In this document: positions 26,749 to 37,438 of the stretch, in pieces
Layout: each line of letters begins with the position of its first letter
Position numbering within the stretch: the stretch's first letter is position 1
Origin: Limosilactobacillus sp. WILCCON 0051
GTDB lineage: Bacteria; Bacillota; Bacilli; Lactobacillales; Lactobacillaceae
Length of the DNA: 64,000 nt
Reading direction: 5' to 3'
Assembly: GCF_039955095.1 (NCBI RefSeq)
Contig: NZ_CP154878.1
Location: forward strand, 620,001-684,000
Position numbers and translations under genes: made by a program
Notes under the pieces: model-generated
Told to the model about the DNA's origin: nothing
What the model saw: only the letters and a program-made list of their open reading frames with translations
Databases searched by the model: none

Positions 26749-29544
26749 ATGCGGGTCAAAGACACTTTGAACATCGGCAAGACTAAGTTCCCTATGCGTG
26801 GACGCTTGCCGGAAACCGAAGCACAACGCGAAAAGCTGTGGGAAGACAACAAAGTCTACGAACAGCGGCAAAAATTGAATCAGGGCAAGCCAACTTTTAT
26901 TCTTCACGATGGCCCTCCATATGCTAATGGGAACATCCACATTGGCCATGCCATGAACAAGATTTCCAAAGACTTTATCGTTCGCTACAAGTCAATGGCT
27001 GGTTTTCGGGCACCATACGTACCAGGCTGGGATACGCATGGTCTGCCGATTGAGCATCAGCTGACCAAGATGGGCTATGACCGCAAGAAGATGAGCACGA
27101 CCGAATTTCGGGATCTGTGCCGTAAGTTTGCCTTGGAACAGGTCGACAAGCAGCGGACTGACTTTAAGCGGCTGGGTGTCTCTGGCGAATGGGACAATCC
27201 ATACCTGACGCTGGCTAAGGAGTTTGAAGCACAACAGATCAAAGTCTTTGGTGCTTTTGCCAAGAAGGGTCTGCTATATCAAGCTAAAAAGCCGGTCTAC
27301 TGGTCATGGTCATCTGAATCTGCGTTGGCAGAAGCCGAAGTTGAATATCATGACGTTGTAGCCAAGACGGCTTACTTCTGTGAACAGGTTATTGATGGCA
27401 AGGGACGTTTGGACAATGATACGTACCTGGTTGGCTGGACGACTACTCCTTGGACGATTCCAGCTTCTGAAGCCGTTGCCGTAAATCCTAAGATTATCTA
27501 TGCCGTAGTTAAGCCGGCTAATGATGATCGCAAGTTCGTCATTGCCGATGAGCTGGTTGCCAAATGTGCTGAAAAGTTCGGCTGGGATGAATATGAAGTC
27601 GTTGATCGGCTGTCTGGTCAAGACATGGATCGCATGACCAGCAAGCACCCATACAACGACAAGGAAATGCTGGTCGTTAATGGTGATCACGTTACGCTTG
27701 AAGCAGGGACGGGGCTGGTTCATACCGCGCCAGGCTATGGTGATGATGACTACCAAGTCGGCAAGAAGTATGGCCTGCCAATCTTTGCACCAATGAACGA
27801 TCAGGGTGTCTTGACCGCTGAAAACGGTCCTGAGTTTGATGGCGTCTTCTATCAGGATGCAGACGACATTTCGTTGGATCTTTTGAAGCAGCATCATGCG
27901 CTTTTGAAGCAGGAACCGCTGGAACACAGCTATCCATTTGACTGGCGGACCAAAAAGCCAATCGTCTTCCGGGCTACTGATCAATGGTTCGTCTCAATTG
28001 ACAAGATGCGTGATGAAATCTTGAATGCCGTTGATGAAGTTAAGTACTACCCAAGCTGGGGCAAGGTTCGGCTGCACAACATGCTCAAGGATCGCGGCGA
28101 CTGGGTCATCTCGCGTCAACGGGTCTGGGGCGTGCCACTGCCAATCTTCTACGCTGAAGACGGCACGCCGATCATGACTGAAGAAACGATCAACCATGTT
28201 TCCGACCTGTTCCGTGAGTATGGCTCCAACGTTTGGTTTGAACGCGATGCCAAGGACCTGCTGCCAGAAGGATTTACCAGTGAACATTCGCCACATGGTC
28301 AGTTTAAGAAAGAAACCGACATCATGGACGTTTGGTTCGACTCTGGCTCCAGTCATCAAGGCGTATTGGCTGAGCGTGACTACCTGACCTACCCATGCGA
28401 CATGTATCTGGAAGGCTCTGACCAGTATCGTGGCTGGTTCAACTCCAGTCTGATCTGCAGCGTCGTGCTCTCTGGTCATGCTCCATACAAGTCCATCGTT
28501 TCGCAAGGCTTTACGCTGGACAAGGATGGCAAAAAGATGTCCAAGTCGATCGGTAACGTTATTGATCCAAACAAGGTCGTTAAGCAGATGGGGGCCGAAA
28601 TTATCCGTCTTTGGGTAATGAGTGCCGATACTTCGGCTGATGTGCGGGTTTCAATGGATACGTTCAAGCAGATCTCGGATGCCTACCGGAAGCTGCGCAA
28701 TACCTTCCGCTTCCTCTTGGCCAACACGGCTGACTTTGATGCCAATGACGACACGGTTTCCTATGAAAAGCTGGAAAGCGTTGACCAATACATGGTTGTT
28801 AAGCTGAACCGCTTCTTAAAGGAAATGCGCGATCTGTTTGATGAATATGACTTCATGACGGCCTACAAGAAGCTGATCAACTTTGTCAACAATGATCTGT
28901 CGGCATTCTACATGAACGTAGCCAAGGATGTCTTGTACGTCGAAGCCAAGGATTCTCATGCGCGTCGTTCAATGCAGACGGTCTTTTACGACATTTTGGT
29001 AACGCTGGTTAAGCTGCTGACGCCAATTCTGCCGCACACGACTGAAGAAGTCTGGGAATACATGGATGAGCCAGAACAGTTCGTCCAGCTGACTGAGATT
29101 CCAGAGCCACGGACCTACGCCAATGAAGAAGAACTGCTGAGCAAGTGGGACGACTTTATGGAGATTCGCTCTCATGTTTTGAAGGCGCTGGAAGAAGCAC
29201 GTGATGCCAAGCTGATTGGTAAGTCACTGGAAGCACAGGCTGATCTGTACTTAACCGACAGTCAAAAGACGCTTTTGGACAGCATGAACGCTGATGCCGG
29301 TCTGCTCTTTGGGGTATCAGCACTGCACGTTCATGATGCTGACCAAGCACCAGCTGATGCCGAGAAGTTCAACGACAATGTTGCCGTGAAGGTTTCCGTC
29401 GCTGCTGGCGAAACCTGCCAACGCTGCCGGATGGTTAAAGAAGACGTTGGCGAAGATGCCGTTTATCCAATGCTTTGTGCGCGCTGTGCAAAGCTGGTGC
29501 GGGAAAACTTCCCTGAAACGGTTGCTACTGGCCTAGAAAAGTAA
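26749..29544 (+). CDS. ileS: Isoleucine--tRNA ligase
   Basis: IleRS charges tRNA-Ile. The 931-residue class I synthetase has HIGH at 64-67, the editing domain ([10 protein letters not shown] onward), KMSKS at 596-600, an anticodon-binding helical domain and a C-terminal zinc site CQRC...CARC. Lack of an extended C-terminal domain is usual for the bacterial type. ATG at 26749 follows ACAAGGAGGAATTC; a longer in-frame reading from 26521 would translate the T-box and is rejected. Its place after divIVA is typical for Lactobacillales. Confidence 0.98.
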   Translation: MRVKDTLNIGKTKFPMRGRLPETEAQREKLWEDNKVYEQRQKLNQGKPTFILHDGPPYANGNIHIGHAMNKISKDFIVRYKSMAGFRAPYVPGWDTHGLPIEHQLTKMGYDRKKMSTTEFRDLCRKFALEQVDKQRTDFKRLGVSGEWDNPYLTLAKEFEAQQIKVFGAFAKKGLLYQAKKPVYWSWSSESALAEAEVEYHDVVAKTAYFCEQVIDGKGRLDNDTYLVGWTTTPWTIPASEAVAVNPKIIYAVVKPANDDRKFVIADELVAKCAEKFGWDEYEVVDRLSGQDMDRMTSKHPYNDKEMLVVNGDHVTLEAGTGLVHTAPGYGDDDYQVGKKYGLPIFAPMNDQGVLTAENGPEFDGVFYQDADDISLDLLKQHHALLKQEPLEHSYPFDWRTKKPIVFRATDQWFVSIDKMRDEILNAVDEVKYYPSWGKVRLHNMLKDRGDWVISRQRVWGVPLPIFYAEDGTPIMTEETINHVSDLFREYGSNVWFERDAKDLLPEGFTSEHSPHGQFKKETDIMDVWFDSGSSHQGVLAERDYLTYPCDMYLEGSDQYRGWFNSSLICSVVLSGHAPYKSIVSQGFTLDKDGKKMSKSIGNVIDPNKVVKQMGAEIIRLWVMSADTSADVRVSMDTFKQISDAYRKLRNTFRFLLANTADFDANDDTVSYEKLESVDQYMVVKLNRFLKEMRDLFDEYDFMTAYKKLINFVNNDLSAFYMNVAKDVLYVEAKDSHARRSMQTVFYDILVTLVKLLTPILPHTTEEVWEYMDEPEQFVQLTEIPEPRTYANEEELLSKWDDFMEIRSHVLKALEEARDAKLIGKSLEAQADLYLTDSQKTLLDSMNADAGLLFGVSALHVHDADQAPADAEKFNDNVAVKVSVAAGETCQRCRMVKEDVGEDAVYPMLCARCAKLVRENFPETVATGLEK

Positions 29545-29599
29545 TCTTAAACGAACCTTTATTGACCGGTTAAAGACAAGGTTTAATAAACGGTGTAAA

Positions 29600-29640
29600 A
29601 TGTATCAAGCAGCATTTAACTGTTTGATGCATTTTTATTT
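29600..29640 (+). terminator. Terminator after ileS, just upstream of the cold shock gene
   Basis: A 13-bp stem with G-U wobbles (29600-29612 with 29620-29632) is followed by a T-rich run. It ends only 15 nt before the ribosome site of the cold shock gene. Confidence 0.8.
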
Positions 29641-29665
29641 TGCAGTGAAATGGCAGGTGAAAAAA

Positions 29666-29875
29666 TTGCTAAAAGGACGCGTAAAAAATTTTGATGCCCA
29701 AAAAGGCTGGGGCTTTATCGAGGTTGAAAACGAACCAGACGTCTTTGTTCACTTTAATGGCATTGAAGGCAGCGGCCATCGTGAGCTAAAGCCCGGACAG
29801 CTGGTTTCCTTAGTCGTCGTACAAGGAAGAAAAGGGCCGCAAGCTGCTCATGTTCGACCATTGGATAATTTTTAG
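29666..29875 (+). CDS. Cold shock domain protein
   Basis: This is a 69-residue single cold-shock-domain protein, a nucleic acid chaperone. RNP1 (KGWGFIEV) and RNP2 (DVFVHF) are both present. It departs from typical 66-residue CspA in having VKNFDAQ in place of VKWFDA, so one stacking Trp is lost. TTG at 29666 is chosen because AGGTGA lies 5 nt upstream and the product then starts MLKGRVKNF like the family. No promoter is evident between the preceding terminator and this start. Confidence 0.85.
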   Translation: MLKGRVKNFDAQKGWGFIEVENEPDVFVHFNGIEGSGHRELKPGQLVSLVVVQGRKGPQAAHVRPLDNF

Positions 29876-29890
29876 AAATGAGGGACGACA

Positions 29891-30475
29891 ATGGATCTAG
29901 AAGAAAAAACGCTTGATCGGCAGACGGTCTTCAAAGGCCATATAGTCGACGTTGAGCTTCAGCACGTCAAAACACCGCAGGGAAATACTGCCGTGCGTGA
30001 GATCGTTCGTCATGCCCCGGCAATTGCTTTGTTGGTAATTGATGATGATCAAAAGATGATTTTGGAAAAACAGTGGCGATCCCCAGTGCAGAATATTACC
30101 TGGGAAATTCCGGCCGGCAAGCTGGATGAGCGTGATCAAGGCGATGCAAGACATGCGGCCGTTCGTGAGCTGAACGAGGAAACGCGCCTTAAAGCTGACG
30201 AATTGACCAAGATTACGTCTTTTTACAGTTCCGTAGGCTTTTGCGATGAATTTTTGACGCTTTATCTGGCTAAAGGTCTCAAACCGGTTGAACGCGCCCT
30301 GCCGCAAGACCAAGATGAAGACATCAAGCTCTACCGCTTCAGTCTTGAGGAGGCTTTGCAGATGATTGCCAATGGTGAGATTCAAGACTCCAAGACGATC
30401 GTAGCGGTTTATTATTGGCAGGCTCAGACACTGGCCCAGAAATTAAAGGAAAATAATGAAAAATCAACAGATTGA
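29891..30475 (+). CDS. nudF: ADP-ribose pyrophosphatase (Nudix, NudF family)
   Basis: The enzyme hydrolyses ADP-ribose to AMP and ribose 5-phosphate. The 194-residue protein has a Nudix box in GKLDERDQGDARHAAVRELN followed by EET (about 78-100), an upstream WRSPVQNITWEIPAG segment and the usual N-terminal strand exchange domain. It overlaps the next small gene by 20 bp. Commonly beside mtnN in Firmicutes, as here. Confidence 0.92.
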   Translation: MDLEEKTLDRQTVFKGHIVDVELQHVKTPQGNTAVREIVRHAPAIALLVIDDDQKMILEKQWRSPVQNITWEIPAGKLDERDQGDARHAAVRELNEETRLKADELTKITSFYSSVGFCDEFLTLYLAKGLKPVERALPQDQDEDIKLYRFSLEEALQMIANGEIQDSKTIVAVYYWQAQTLAQKLKENNEKSTD

Positions 30476-30731
30476 TCCAGAAAATATGACGCGCCAGCAG
30501 TATCGTGAATGGCAAAAACAACAGCAGCGAATTCAGGAAAATCCTGAACCACCGCTTGATGATGTCAGTGAACCAGAGCCGTTGCAACCGCGGCAAACGG
30601 TAAAAAAGGCTCAGGCACAGCTGCTGGCTGAAGAAAAGACTGCTCGTTTAAAGCGCCGGCTGAATTGGGCAATTCTAGGGCTTAGTCTGGCGATTATCGT
30701 CGTCTATCTAATTTTGTTTTTTGTAGGTTGA
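30456..30731 (+). CDS. Small C-terminally anchored membrane protein, unknown function
   Basis: The 91-residue product is rich in Gln, Glu and Pro in its first 60 residues and ends in one hydrophobic helix (about 68-90: LNWAILGLSLAIIVVYLILF). It is likely a tail-anchored protein with a cytoplasmic body. It begins inside the 3' end of nudF and is followed by mtnN after 16 bp, so it is probably co-transcribed. I do not recognise a named family. Confidence 0.7.
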   Translation: MKNQQIDPENMTRQQYREWQKQQQRIQENPEPPLDDVSEPEPLQPRQTVKKAQAQLLAEEKTARLKRRLNWAILGLSLAIIVVYLILFFVG

Positions 30732-30747
30732 TGGAGGGAAGATCTTA

Positions 30748-31452
30748 ATGAAGTTTGGAATTATTTGTGCGATGCAAGAGGAGATCAAGGAACTAAAAGC
30801 AGCTCTAAAAAATAATCAGACCAAGACGCTGGGCGATAAAGAGTACTTTACCGGTCAGATTGATGGTCAAGACGTCGTACTGGTTGAATCTGGAATCGGC
30901 AAGGTTGAGGCTGCAATTACTGCCGAGCATTTGGCAGTGGACTTTGCCGTTGACGTCATTATCAACTCTGGTTCGGCTGGCGGTATTGGCGAAGGCCTGC
31001 ACGTTGGCGACGTGGTAGTTTCTTCAGAGACGGCCTATCATGATGTTGACGCAACTGCTTTTGGCTATGAATACGGCCAGCTGCCGCAAAAAGCGCCTCG
31101 CTTCAAAGCTTCGCAGCAATGGGGCAGTGCTTTGATGGCGGCGGGCGAAAAGACCGGCTTGAACGTCAAGCGCGGCCTGATCGTTTCAGGTGATCAATTT
31201 GTTGCCAGTCAGGCTGCGATTGCCAAGATCAAGCAGCACTTCCCAGATGCTCTGTCTGCTGAAATGGAGGGAGCGGCCGTGGGACAGGTGGCCTGTGATC
31301 ACAAGCTTCCTTACGTCGTTGTGCGGGCAATGTCTGATACTGGTGATGAAAAGGCCAGTGTCTCATTTGATGAGTTTATCATCGAAGCCGGTAAGCGTTC
31401 AGCTAAGATGCTTTTACAGCTGTTTAGCGATTTAAACGCTCAGGAGGGATAA
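30748..31452 (+). CDS. mtnN: 5'-methylthioadenosine/S-adenosylhomocysteine nucleosidase
   Basis: MtnN (Pfs) removes adenine from methylthioadenosine and S-adenosylhomocysteine, feeding methionine salvage and the route to AI-2. The 234-residue product starts MKFGIICAMQEEI, has VESGIGKVEAAI, NSGSAGGIGEGL, and the active-site block ALSAEMEGAAVGQVA followed by VRAMSDTGDEKA. It is tightly followed by the DUF1831 gene. Confidence 0.96.
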   Translation: MKFGIICAMQEEIKELKAALKNNQTKTLGDKEYFTGQIDGQDVVLVESGIGKVEAAITAEHLAVDFAVDVIINSGSAGGIGEGLHVGDVVVSSETAYHDVDATAFGYEYGQLPQKAPRFKASQQWGSALMAAGEKTGLNVKRGLIVSGDQFVASQAAIAKIKQHFPDALSAEMEGAAVGQVACDHKLPYVVVRAMSDTGDEKASVSFDEFIIEAGKRSAKMLLQLFSDLNAQEG

Positions 31453-31453
31453 G

Positions 31454-31798
31454 ATGGCTGAATTTGTTTCTAAGCTAAAGCTTCCCGGCGATACTGACAC
31501 ATATTCAATCAGTCCGGAGATAAAAAAATACACGCTGCTTGATCTAGGATTTGAACAATCGGCGCGGGGTGTCTATACCTACTTAGGCAGCCTGGATCGG
31601 CAAAATCCATTCAAACCGGTTGCTCGTTTGAAGATTCGTATTAATCCTGAAATGACGGGTTTTAAAATGGAAACCGTCAATACTAATGGCTTTCGTGAAG
31701 TCAACATTTTTAAGCATCCGCGTGCTGATGAATTGACGACTCAGTATCACTTCATCTTGAATGAAATGGTAGAGCGGCATATCTTTGATCGTCAATAA
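31454..31798 (+). CDS. DUF1831 family protein
   Basis: This is a 114-residue soluble protein of the DUF1831 family, limited to Lactobacillales, with the DLGFEQSARGVYTYLGSL segment. In many lactobacilli it lies between mtnN and a cysteine desulfurase gene followed by mnmA. Here the desulfurase gene is absent and mnmA follows after 111 bp. Function unknown; genome context elsewhere suggests sulfur transfer. Confidence 0.8.
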   Translation: MAEFVSKLKLPGDTDTYSISPEIKKYTLLDLGFEQSARGVYTYLGSLDRQNPFKPVARLKIRINPEMTGFKMETVNTNGFREVNIFKHPRADELTTQYHFILNEMVERHIFDRQ

Positions 31799-31873
31799 TA
31801 TTTTTTACTGGTCAAACCGGGCGTGTCTTTGTTACAATGAAAAGCACTGTGAACACGCGACCTTCACTCGTAG

Positions 31874-33043
<1,170 letters not shown>

Positions 33044-33062
33044 TCAAGACTTTTTGACAGAG

Positions 33063-33092
33063 CCGCTTGCAGATAGCTGTGAGCGGTTTTTT
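33063..33092 (+). terminator. Terminator of mnmA
   Basis: CCGCT (33063-33067) pairs with AGCGG (33082-33086), with an inner CAG/CTG helix, then six T's. Confidence 0.8.
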
Positions 33093-33225
33093 GCTATCAT
33101 TGAGTATTTTGACGATAGCTTTAATTATATTTATTTATAATGATAAATATTGGTTATCTCCCGGTTATTTTTGGTATCATATAAGCAGACACATCAAAAA
33201 AAGGCAGACATTTGGAAGAGAAAAA

Positions 33226-33885
33226 ATGACAAGGATCTATTTTATCAGACATGGTAAGACTCAGTGGAACCTCCAATCGCGCTATCAAGGTGCCCATGGC
33301 GATTCACCGCTCTTGAAAAGCAGTTATCGAGAAATTGAGTTGTTAGCGAAATCATTAAATAACACCGCTTTTGCTCATGCTTATGCCAGTCCACTTAAAC
33401 GAGCCCGCGTTACGGCAATGACGCTGCTTGACAATCTGGAGCAGGCAGTGCCGTTTACGATTGACAGTCGGCTGCGTGAATTTGATCTGGGATTGATGGA
33501 GGGAATGCATTTCAGCGCCGTTGCTGAAAAGTGGCCCGCAGTTTTGGATAGTTTTCGGCATCATCCCGATTGTTATGATGCCTCGATCGTGCAAAGCGAG
33601 AGTTTTCCTGAGGTAATCGCTCGGGTTGGTCAGGCCGTTAAAGAGTACGCGCGCTGCTATCCAGGCAATCAAAATCTATTGATCGTTTCCCATGGGGCCG
33701 CTTTAAATGCCGCCATTAATGGTCTGCTTGCGGTTCCAATGGCCCATCTAAAGGATCGCGGCGGACTTAGCAATACGTCGACTACGATTTTGAGAACCGA
33801 TGATGCTGAGCATTTTGAATTGGAAAAATGGAACGATACCACTTATCTGCATAAAGAACATCTAGATCCGACTGATACGATTTAA
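33226..33885 (+). CDS. Histidine phosphatase family protein (phosphoglycerate mutase-like)
   Basis: The 219-residue protein belongs to the histidine phosphatase superfamily: FIRHGKTQWN at the N-terminus carries the phosphorylated His, SPLKRARVTA the second Arg, RLREFDLGLMEG the acid region and VSHGAALNA the second catalytic His. The substrate cannot be told; the divergent core is not typical of glycolytic phosphoglycerate mutase. ATG at 33226 follows GGAAGAG. TTGACG at 33109 with TATTTA at 33132 may be its promoter. The TPR gene follows after 13 bp. Confidence 0.85.
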   Translation: MTRIYFIRHGKTQWNLQSRYQGAHGDSPLLKSSYREIELLAKSLNNTAFAHAYASPLKRARVTAMTLLDNLEQAVPFTIDSRLREFDLGLMEGMHFSAVAEKWPAVLDSFRHHPDCYDASIVQSESFPEVIARVGQAVKEYARCYPGNQNLLIVSHGAALNAAINGLLAVPMAHLKDRGGLSNTSTTILRTDDAEHFELEKWNDTTYLHKEHLDPTDTI

Positions 33886-33898
33886 TGGGGTGAATAAT

Positions 33899-34585
33899 AT
33901 GAGCAACCAAGAAATCAATCGCGAAGAACAGAAAAAACAGACTCAAAAGCTGGTTCACCGCTTGGTAACGGCAATCGATGAAGAACCAGACAAATTCAAC
34001 AATTACTATGACCTGGGTGCACTCTTGACGCGTCTTAACGACTTTGAGCAGGCAGAAGAACTGTTTATGAAGGCTTTGGGCATCTTTGAAAAGAAAAAGG
34101 ATGCCAAAGCCGTCAACCTGTTAAACTATGGTTTGGGTAACGTCTATTACTCAGTCGGCAAGATCAATGAGGCTATCAAGCAGTACAATAAAATCGATGA
34201 TGCCAAGCTAAAGGCCGATTCTTATTTGATGCTTGCGCAAAGCTACATGAAGCAGAAAAACTACCAGCAGGCGGTAGCATATGGTTTGACGGCTCATGAT
34301 CTGCGTCCGCAAGATCCTGAAATCAACCAGGCAATTGGGGATTCATTATTGGCGCTGGGCGAGTTCAAACAGGCTAAAAACTACTATGACCTGATTTTAA
34401 AGCGTCACCCAGGCCGTGCAGATACGCAGTTCAACCGAGGACTGGTGGCAATGGTCTTAGGCGAGCCTTACCAGGATTACCTGAATCAATCACAGCAGCT
34501 TGATCCAGACTATTATGCACAAAGCGAAAAACGTATTTCAGATATTGAGCATTTTTTGCAAAAGCAATCTGGTCAAGATAAATGA
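33899..34585 (+). CDS. Tetratricopeptide repeat protein
   Basis: The 228-residue protein is built of about five TPR units. Typical examples are NNYYDLGALLTRLNDFEQAE, INEAIKQYNKIDDAK and ADSYLMLAQSYMKQKNYQQ. It should act as a protein-protein scaffold. ATG at 33899 is favoured over GTG at 33890 given the GGGGTG site. Its stop overlaps the next start (ATGA), coupling it to the OB-fold gene and recD2. Partner proteins unknown. Confidence 0.85.
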   Translation: MSNQEINREEQKKQTQKLVHRLVTAIDEEPDKFNNYYDLGALLTRLNDFEQAEELFMKALGIFEKKKDAKAVNLLNYGLGNVYYSVGKINEAIKQYNKIDDAKLKADSYLMLAQSYMKQKNYQQAVAYGLTAHDLRPQDPEINQAIGDSLLALGEFKQAKNYYDLILKRHPGRADTQFNRGLVAMVLGEPYQDYLNQSQQLDPDYYAQSEKRISDIEHFLQKQSGQDK

Positions 34586-34875
34586 TTGCTGCTCAAAAAA
34601 ATAGCCGTCCGGCAGCAACGTCATTTATCGGCGTTCTGCGTCGGGCGGCTTTTGTTGCGCCGAACAGTTTTTATCAAGTCTTATACGTGCAGGTTTTAGA
34701 AGCGCCGTTTGTCAAGAAACAGGCCGAGATTACCGTGGTTGGACGCTTTGGTCAGCTAAAAGTCGGTCAGGCCTACCGCTTCATCGGCTACTGGCAGACG
34801 CGCGCCCGTTTTGGCAATCAGTTTCGTGCCGTTGACTACCAGGAAGTAAGGGAGGATTTGCATGGCCAAGAGTAA
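34582..34875 (+). CDS. Orphan RecD2-type N-terminal OB-fold protein
   Basis: The 97-residue protein matches the N-terminal OB-like domain of RecD2 helicases: FYQVLYVQVLEA, EITVVGRFGQLKVGQAYRF and RFGNQFRAVDY. The adjacent recD2 has its own copy of the same domain (residues about 12-90), so this is a second, free-standing paralogue and not simply the missing front of a split gene. It starts within the stop of the TPR gene and its last 14 bp overlap the recD2 start. Translation appears coupled through all three. It may modulate RecD2 or bind single-stranded DNA; that is inference. Confidence 0.7.
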   Translation: MIAAQKNSRPAATSFIGVLRRAAFVAPNSFYQVLYVQVLEAPFVKKQAEITVVGRFGQLKVGQAYRFIGYWQTRARFGNQFRAVDYQEVREDLHGQE

Positions 34876-37360
34876 AAGCGCATCAGCTAAAGAGAGTCTG
34901 CGGGGGACGGTTAATTTTATCAAGTTTGCTAAAGAAGAAGGCCCCAGAGCTTTTCGTATCTGCGTAGTTGATGTAGAAGAGGCCAGTTTTCCCTGGTCAG
35001 AAATGGAGATTACGGTCAAGGGACCACTGGGAGACATAAAAAAACACCAAATGTATGAATTTACCGGTCGGCTGGTTGATAATGCCAATTATGGCCGGCA
35101 ATTCGAAGCTGCGGGATGTCAGATTGCCCTACCACAGTCAGAAGATGAGCTGACTGGAACCTTAAATCAGGCTGGGATTGCGGTTACGGATGCAGCCGAG
35201 ATCAGCCACCGCCTGTTTAAGAAGTTTGGCAAAAAAGCGGTCGCCAAAACCGTTGATGATCCCAAGCGACTAGAGAAGATCAAGATTTCTAACGAGGCTG
35301 ATCGCAAGCTGGCTGCTGATTATTTTAATGCCCGCCATGATGAGCATCAAATGAATGATGAGCTTGTGGAATGGCTGGCCAAACTCGGCTTTAAGGATCG
35401 TCTCAGTGAGCGGATCATTAATAAGTACGGTGCTGATACGATGAAGATCGTCAAGGAGAATCCCTATCAACTGGTTTTGGATATCGATCGCATTGGTTTT
35501 GGTCGAGCGGACTTTGCTGCAGGGGTCTTGGGAGTTGCACCAGATGATCCGCGGCGAATTGCGGCAGCCTTATTGGAAGTCTTAAATCAAGAAACCATGA
35601 ATCAAGGTGCTACCTATGTCAGTCAAAAGACGCTGATCGCGCGTGCAATGGGGCAGCTGGGCAACGTTTCCGATCCAGTATTGTTTGAAAACGAGCTGGC
35701 TGAGCTGATTAAAACCCATCAACTGCAGGCTGAGGATGCCGAACATATCTATCCACGCTTCTTGTATAATTCCGAATGGCTGATTGCTGAGCATCTGCAT
35801 CGGATTTTATTTACTGAAGCCAAAGTTGATGAAAAACGGGTTGATGAGGCCGTCCAGACTGCAGAAAGAGCAGCCCGGATCGATTATGACCAGCAGCAGA
35901 AAAAAGCGATCAAAATGGCGCTTGAATCCAAGGTGCTTTTACTTACTGGAGGACCAGGAACGGGGAAGACGACCATTATTCGGGGAATCGTTAACAGCTT
36001 TGCTCAGCTGCATGGTGTCGATGATGAAGAAATCATTTTAGCGGCGCCAACCGGTCGAGCTGCCCAGCAAATGGCGGCTGCAACCAAGATGCCAGCCAGC
36101 ACCATTCACCATCTGCTGGGACTGACCGGTCAAGAAACGCCATCTAAAATGACGGCCAGTCGCTTGAAAGGCAGTCTGCTGATCGTTGACGAGATGTCGA
36201 TGGTTGACACATTGCTTTTTAAGACTTTAGTTGCCGCAATTCCTCAAACGATGCACGTGGTTTTGGTTGGCGATCAGGATCAATTGCCTTCAGTTGGACC
36301 CGGGCAGGTTTTTCGGGATCTTTTAAGCTTTGACCAACTGCCGCAGGTTCGCTTGACGCAGATTCATCGTCAGTCAGCCAAGTCAACGATCATTCCGCTG
36401 TCGAAAAGCATCAATGACGGCCAGGTACCAACAGATTTGTTTAAGCAGGCCTTGCCGGATCGTTCGTTTATTCCAACCGATGCTCAAAATGCTGGTCGGT
36501 TTATCAATCAGCTGATGGATTGGGGACTAAGCCAGCCGGGATGCGATCTAATGAACGTGCAGGTCTTGATCCCAATGCATAAGGGAATTGCCGGTATTGA
36601 TCAGCAAAACCGCAATCTACAGGATCATTTGAATCCCGCCAGTCCAAATCGGCAGGAGGTTAAATTTGGTGAGACTGTTTTTCGTAAAGGCGATAAGGTA
36701 ATTCAAACCGTCAACGATCCAAGCAACAACGTCTATAATGGCGACATGGGAATCATTGCCGCGATTGAAGGAGGCGACAATGCTCCGCAGACCAAAGCAG
36801 CCAAAAAGCCGCTCAAGGTAACCGTCCGTTTCAACAATGACAACGAGGTTAGCTATAATCGCAAAGAACTGGCCAATCTACAGCTGGCGTACTGTGTAAC
36901 GATTCATAAATCACAGGGGAGTCAGTTTAAAATGGTGATCCTATTGATGCTGGCCAACTACCGCTTGATGTATCAGCGTAATCTGCTGTATACGGGAGTC
37001 ACACGGGCGACTGACTTTTTACTGCTGCTTGGCCAGCCAGAAGCTTTTCAGGACTGCATCCAGCAGCCGCCCTTGGCTCGACATACAATGCTGCCTGACC
37101 GCCTGCTCAAGGTTTGGCAGCGGCCAGACTTTTATCGGGCACCTGAACCGGTCAGTGATGATGAGGGAATCAATCTGTTTGCCAACGTTCCTAAAGCAGA
37201 AGCAATTGATTTTTTAAAGCATCATCACCAAAACAGCGATCTTCAGACCCAGCCGCAGTCAGCCGCACAGTTGCCTGATCGTTTGACTGCGCGGCTGATT
37301 GAACAAGAGGCGATTGACCCGATGATCGGAATGCAAAACGTTACGCCTAATGATGATTAA
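34862..37360 (+). CDS. recD2: SF1B DNA helicase RecD2
   Basis: RecD2 is a 5'-3' helicase without RecBC partners, involved in replication fork and mismatch repair. The 832-residue protein has an OB-like N-terminal domain (12-90), a helix-hairpin-helix region (about 105-260) and the helicase core with Walker A GGPGTGKTT, APTGRAAQ, LIVDEMSMVD, VGDQDQLPSVGPG and the C-terminal VTIHKSQGSQF and YTGVTRA motifs. The first hairpin segment lacks the usual GIG-type glycine motif, and the N-terminal domain is more divergent than the free-standing copy upstream. Start follows GGGAGGATTTGC. Confidence 0.93.
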   Translation: MAKSKSASAKESLRGTVNFIKFAKEEGPRAFRICVVDVEEASFPWSEMEITVKGPLGDIKKHQMYEFTGRLVDNANYGRQFEAAGCQIALPQSEDELTGTLNQAGIAVTDAAEISHRLFKKFGKKAVAKTVDDPKRLEKIKISNEADRKLAADYFNARHDEHQMNDELVEWLAKLGFKDRLSERIINKYGADTMKIVKENPYQLVLDIDRIGFGRADFAAGVLGVAPDDPRRIAAALLEVLNQETMNQGATYVSQKTLIARAMGQLGNVSDPVLFENELAELIKTHQLQAEDAEHIYPRFLYNSEWLIAEHLHRILFTEAKVDEKRVDEAVQTAERAARIDYDQQQKKAIKMALESKVLLLTGGPGTGKTTIIRGIVNSFAQLHGVDDEEIILAAPTGRAAQQMAAATKMPASTIHHLLGLTGQETPSKMTASRLKGSLLIVDEMSMVDTLLFKTLVAAIPQTMHVVLVGDQDQLPSVGPGQVFRDLLSFDQLPQVRLTQIHRQSAKSTIIPLSKSINDGQVPTDLFKQALPDRSFIPTDAQNAGRFINQLMDWGLSQPGCDLMNVQVLIPMHKGIAGIDQQNRNLQDHLNPASPNRQEVKFGETVFRKGDKVIQTVNDPSNNVYNGDMGIIAAIEGGDNAPQTKAAKKPLKVTVRFNNDNEVSYNRKELANLQLAYCVTIHKSQGSQFKMVILLMLANYRLMYQRNLLYTGVTRATDFLLLLGQPEAFQDCIQQPPLARHTMLPDRLLKVWQRPDFYRAPEPVSDDEGINLFANVPKAEAIDFLKHHHQNSDLQTQPQSAAQLPDRLTARLIEQEAIDPMIGMQNVTPNDD

Positions 37361-37438
37361 ATCAGATACGGCTTGCACAACAAGGGATTTGTTGCGATAA
37401 TATTCTTAATGTTTAACATAATTGCGTGGAGGATTTAA

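Noticed and set aside
33168..33190. A third possible competence motif before the histidine phosphatase gene
   Set aside because: The sequence TTTTTGGTATCATATAAGCA needs a substitution and a 3-4 base insertion to match the coiA/comEA motif, and the gene has no competence link.
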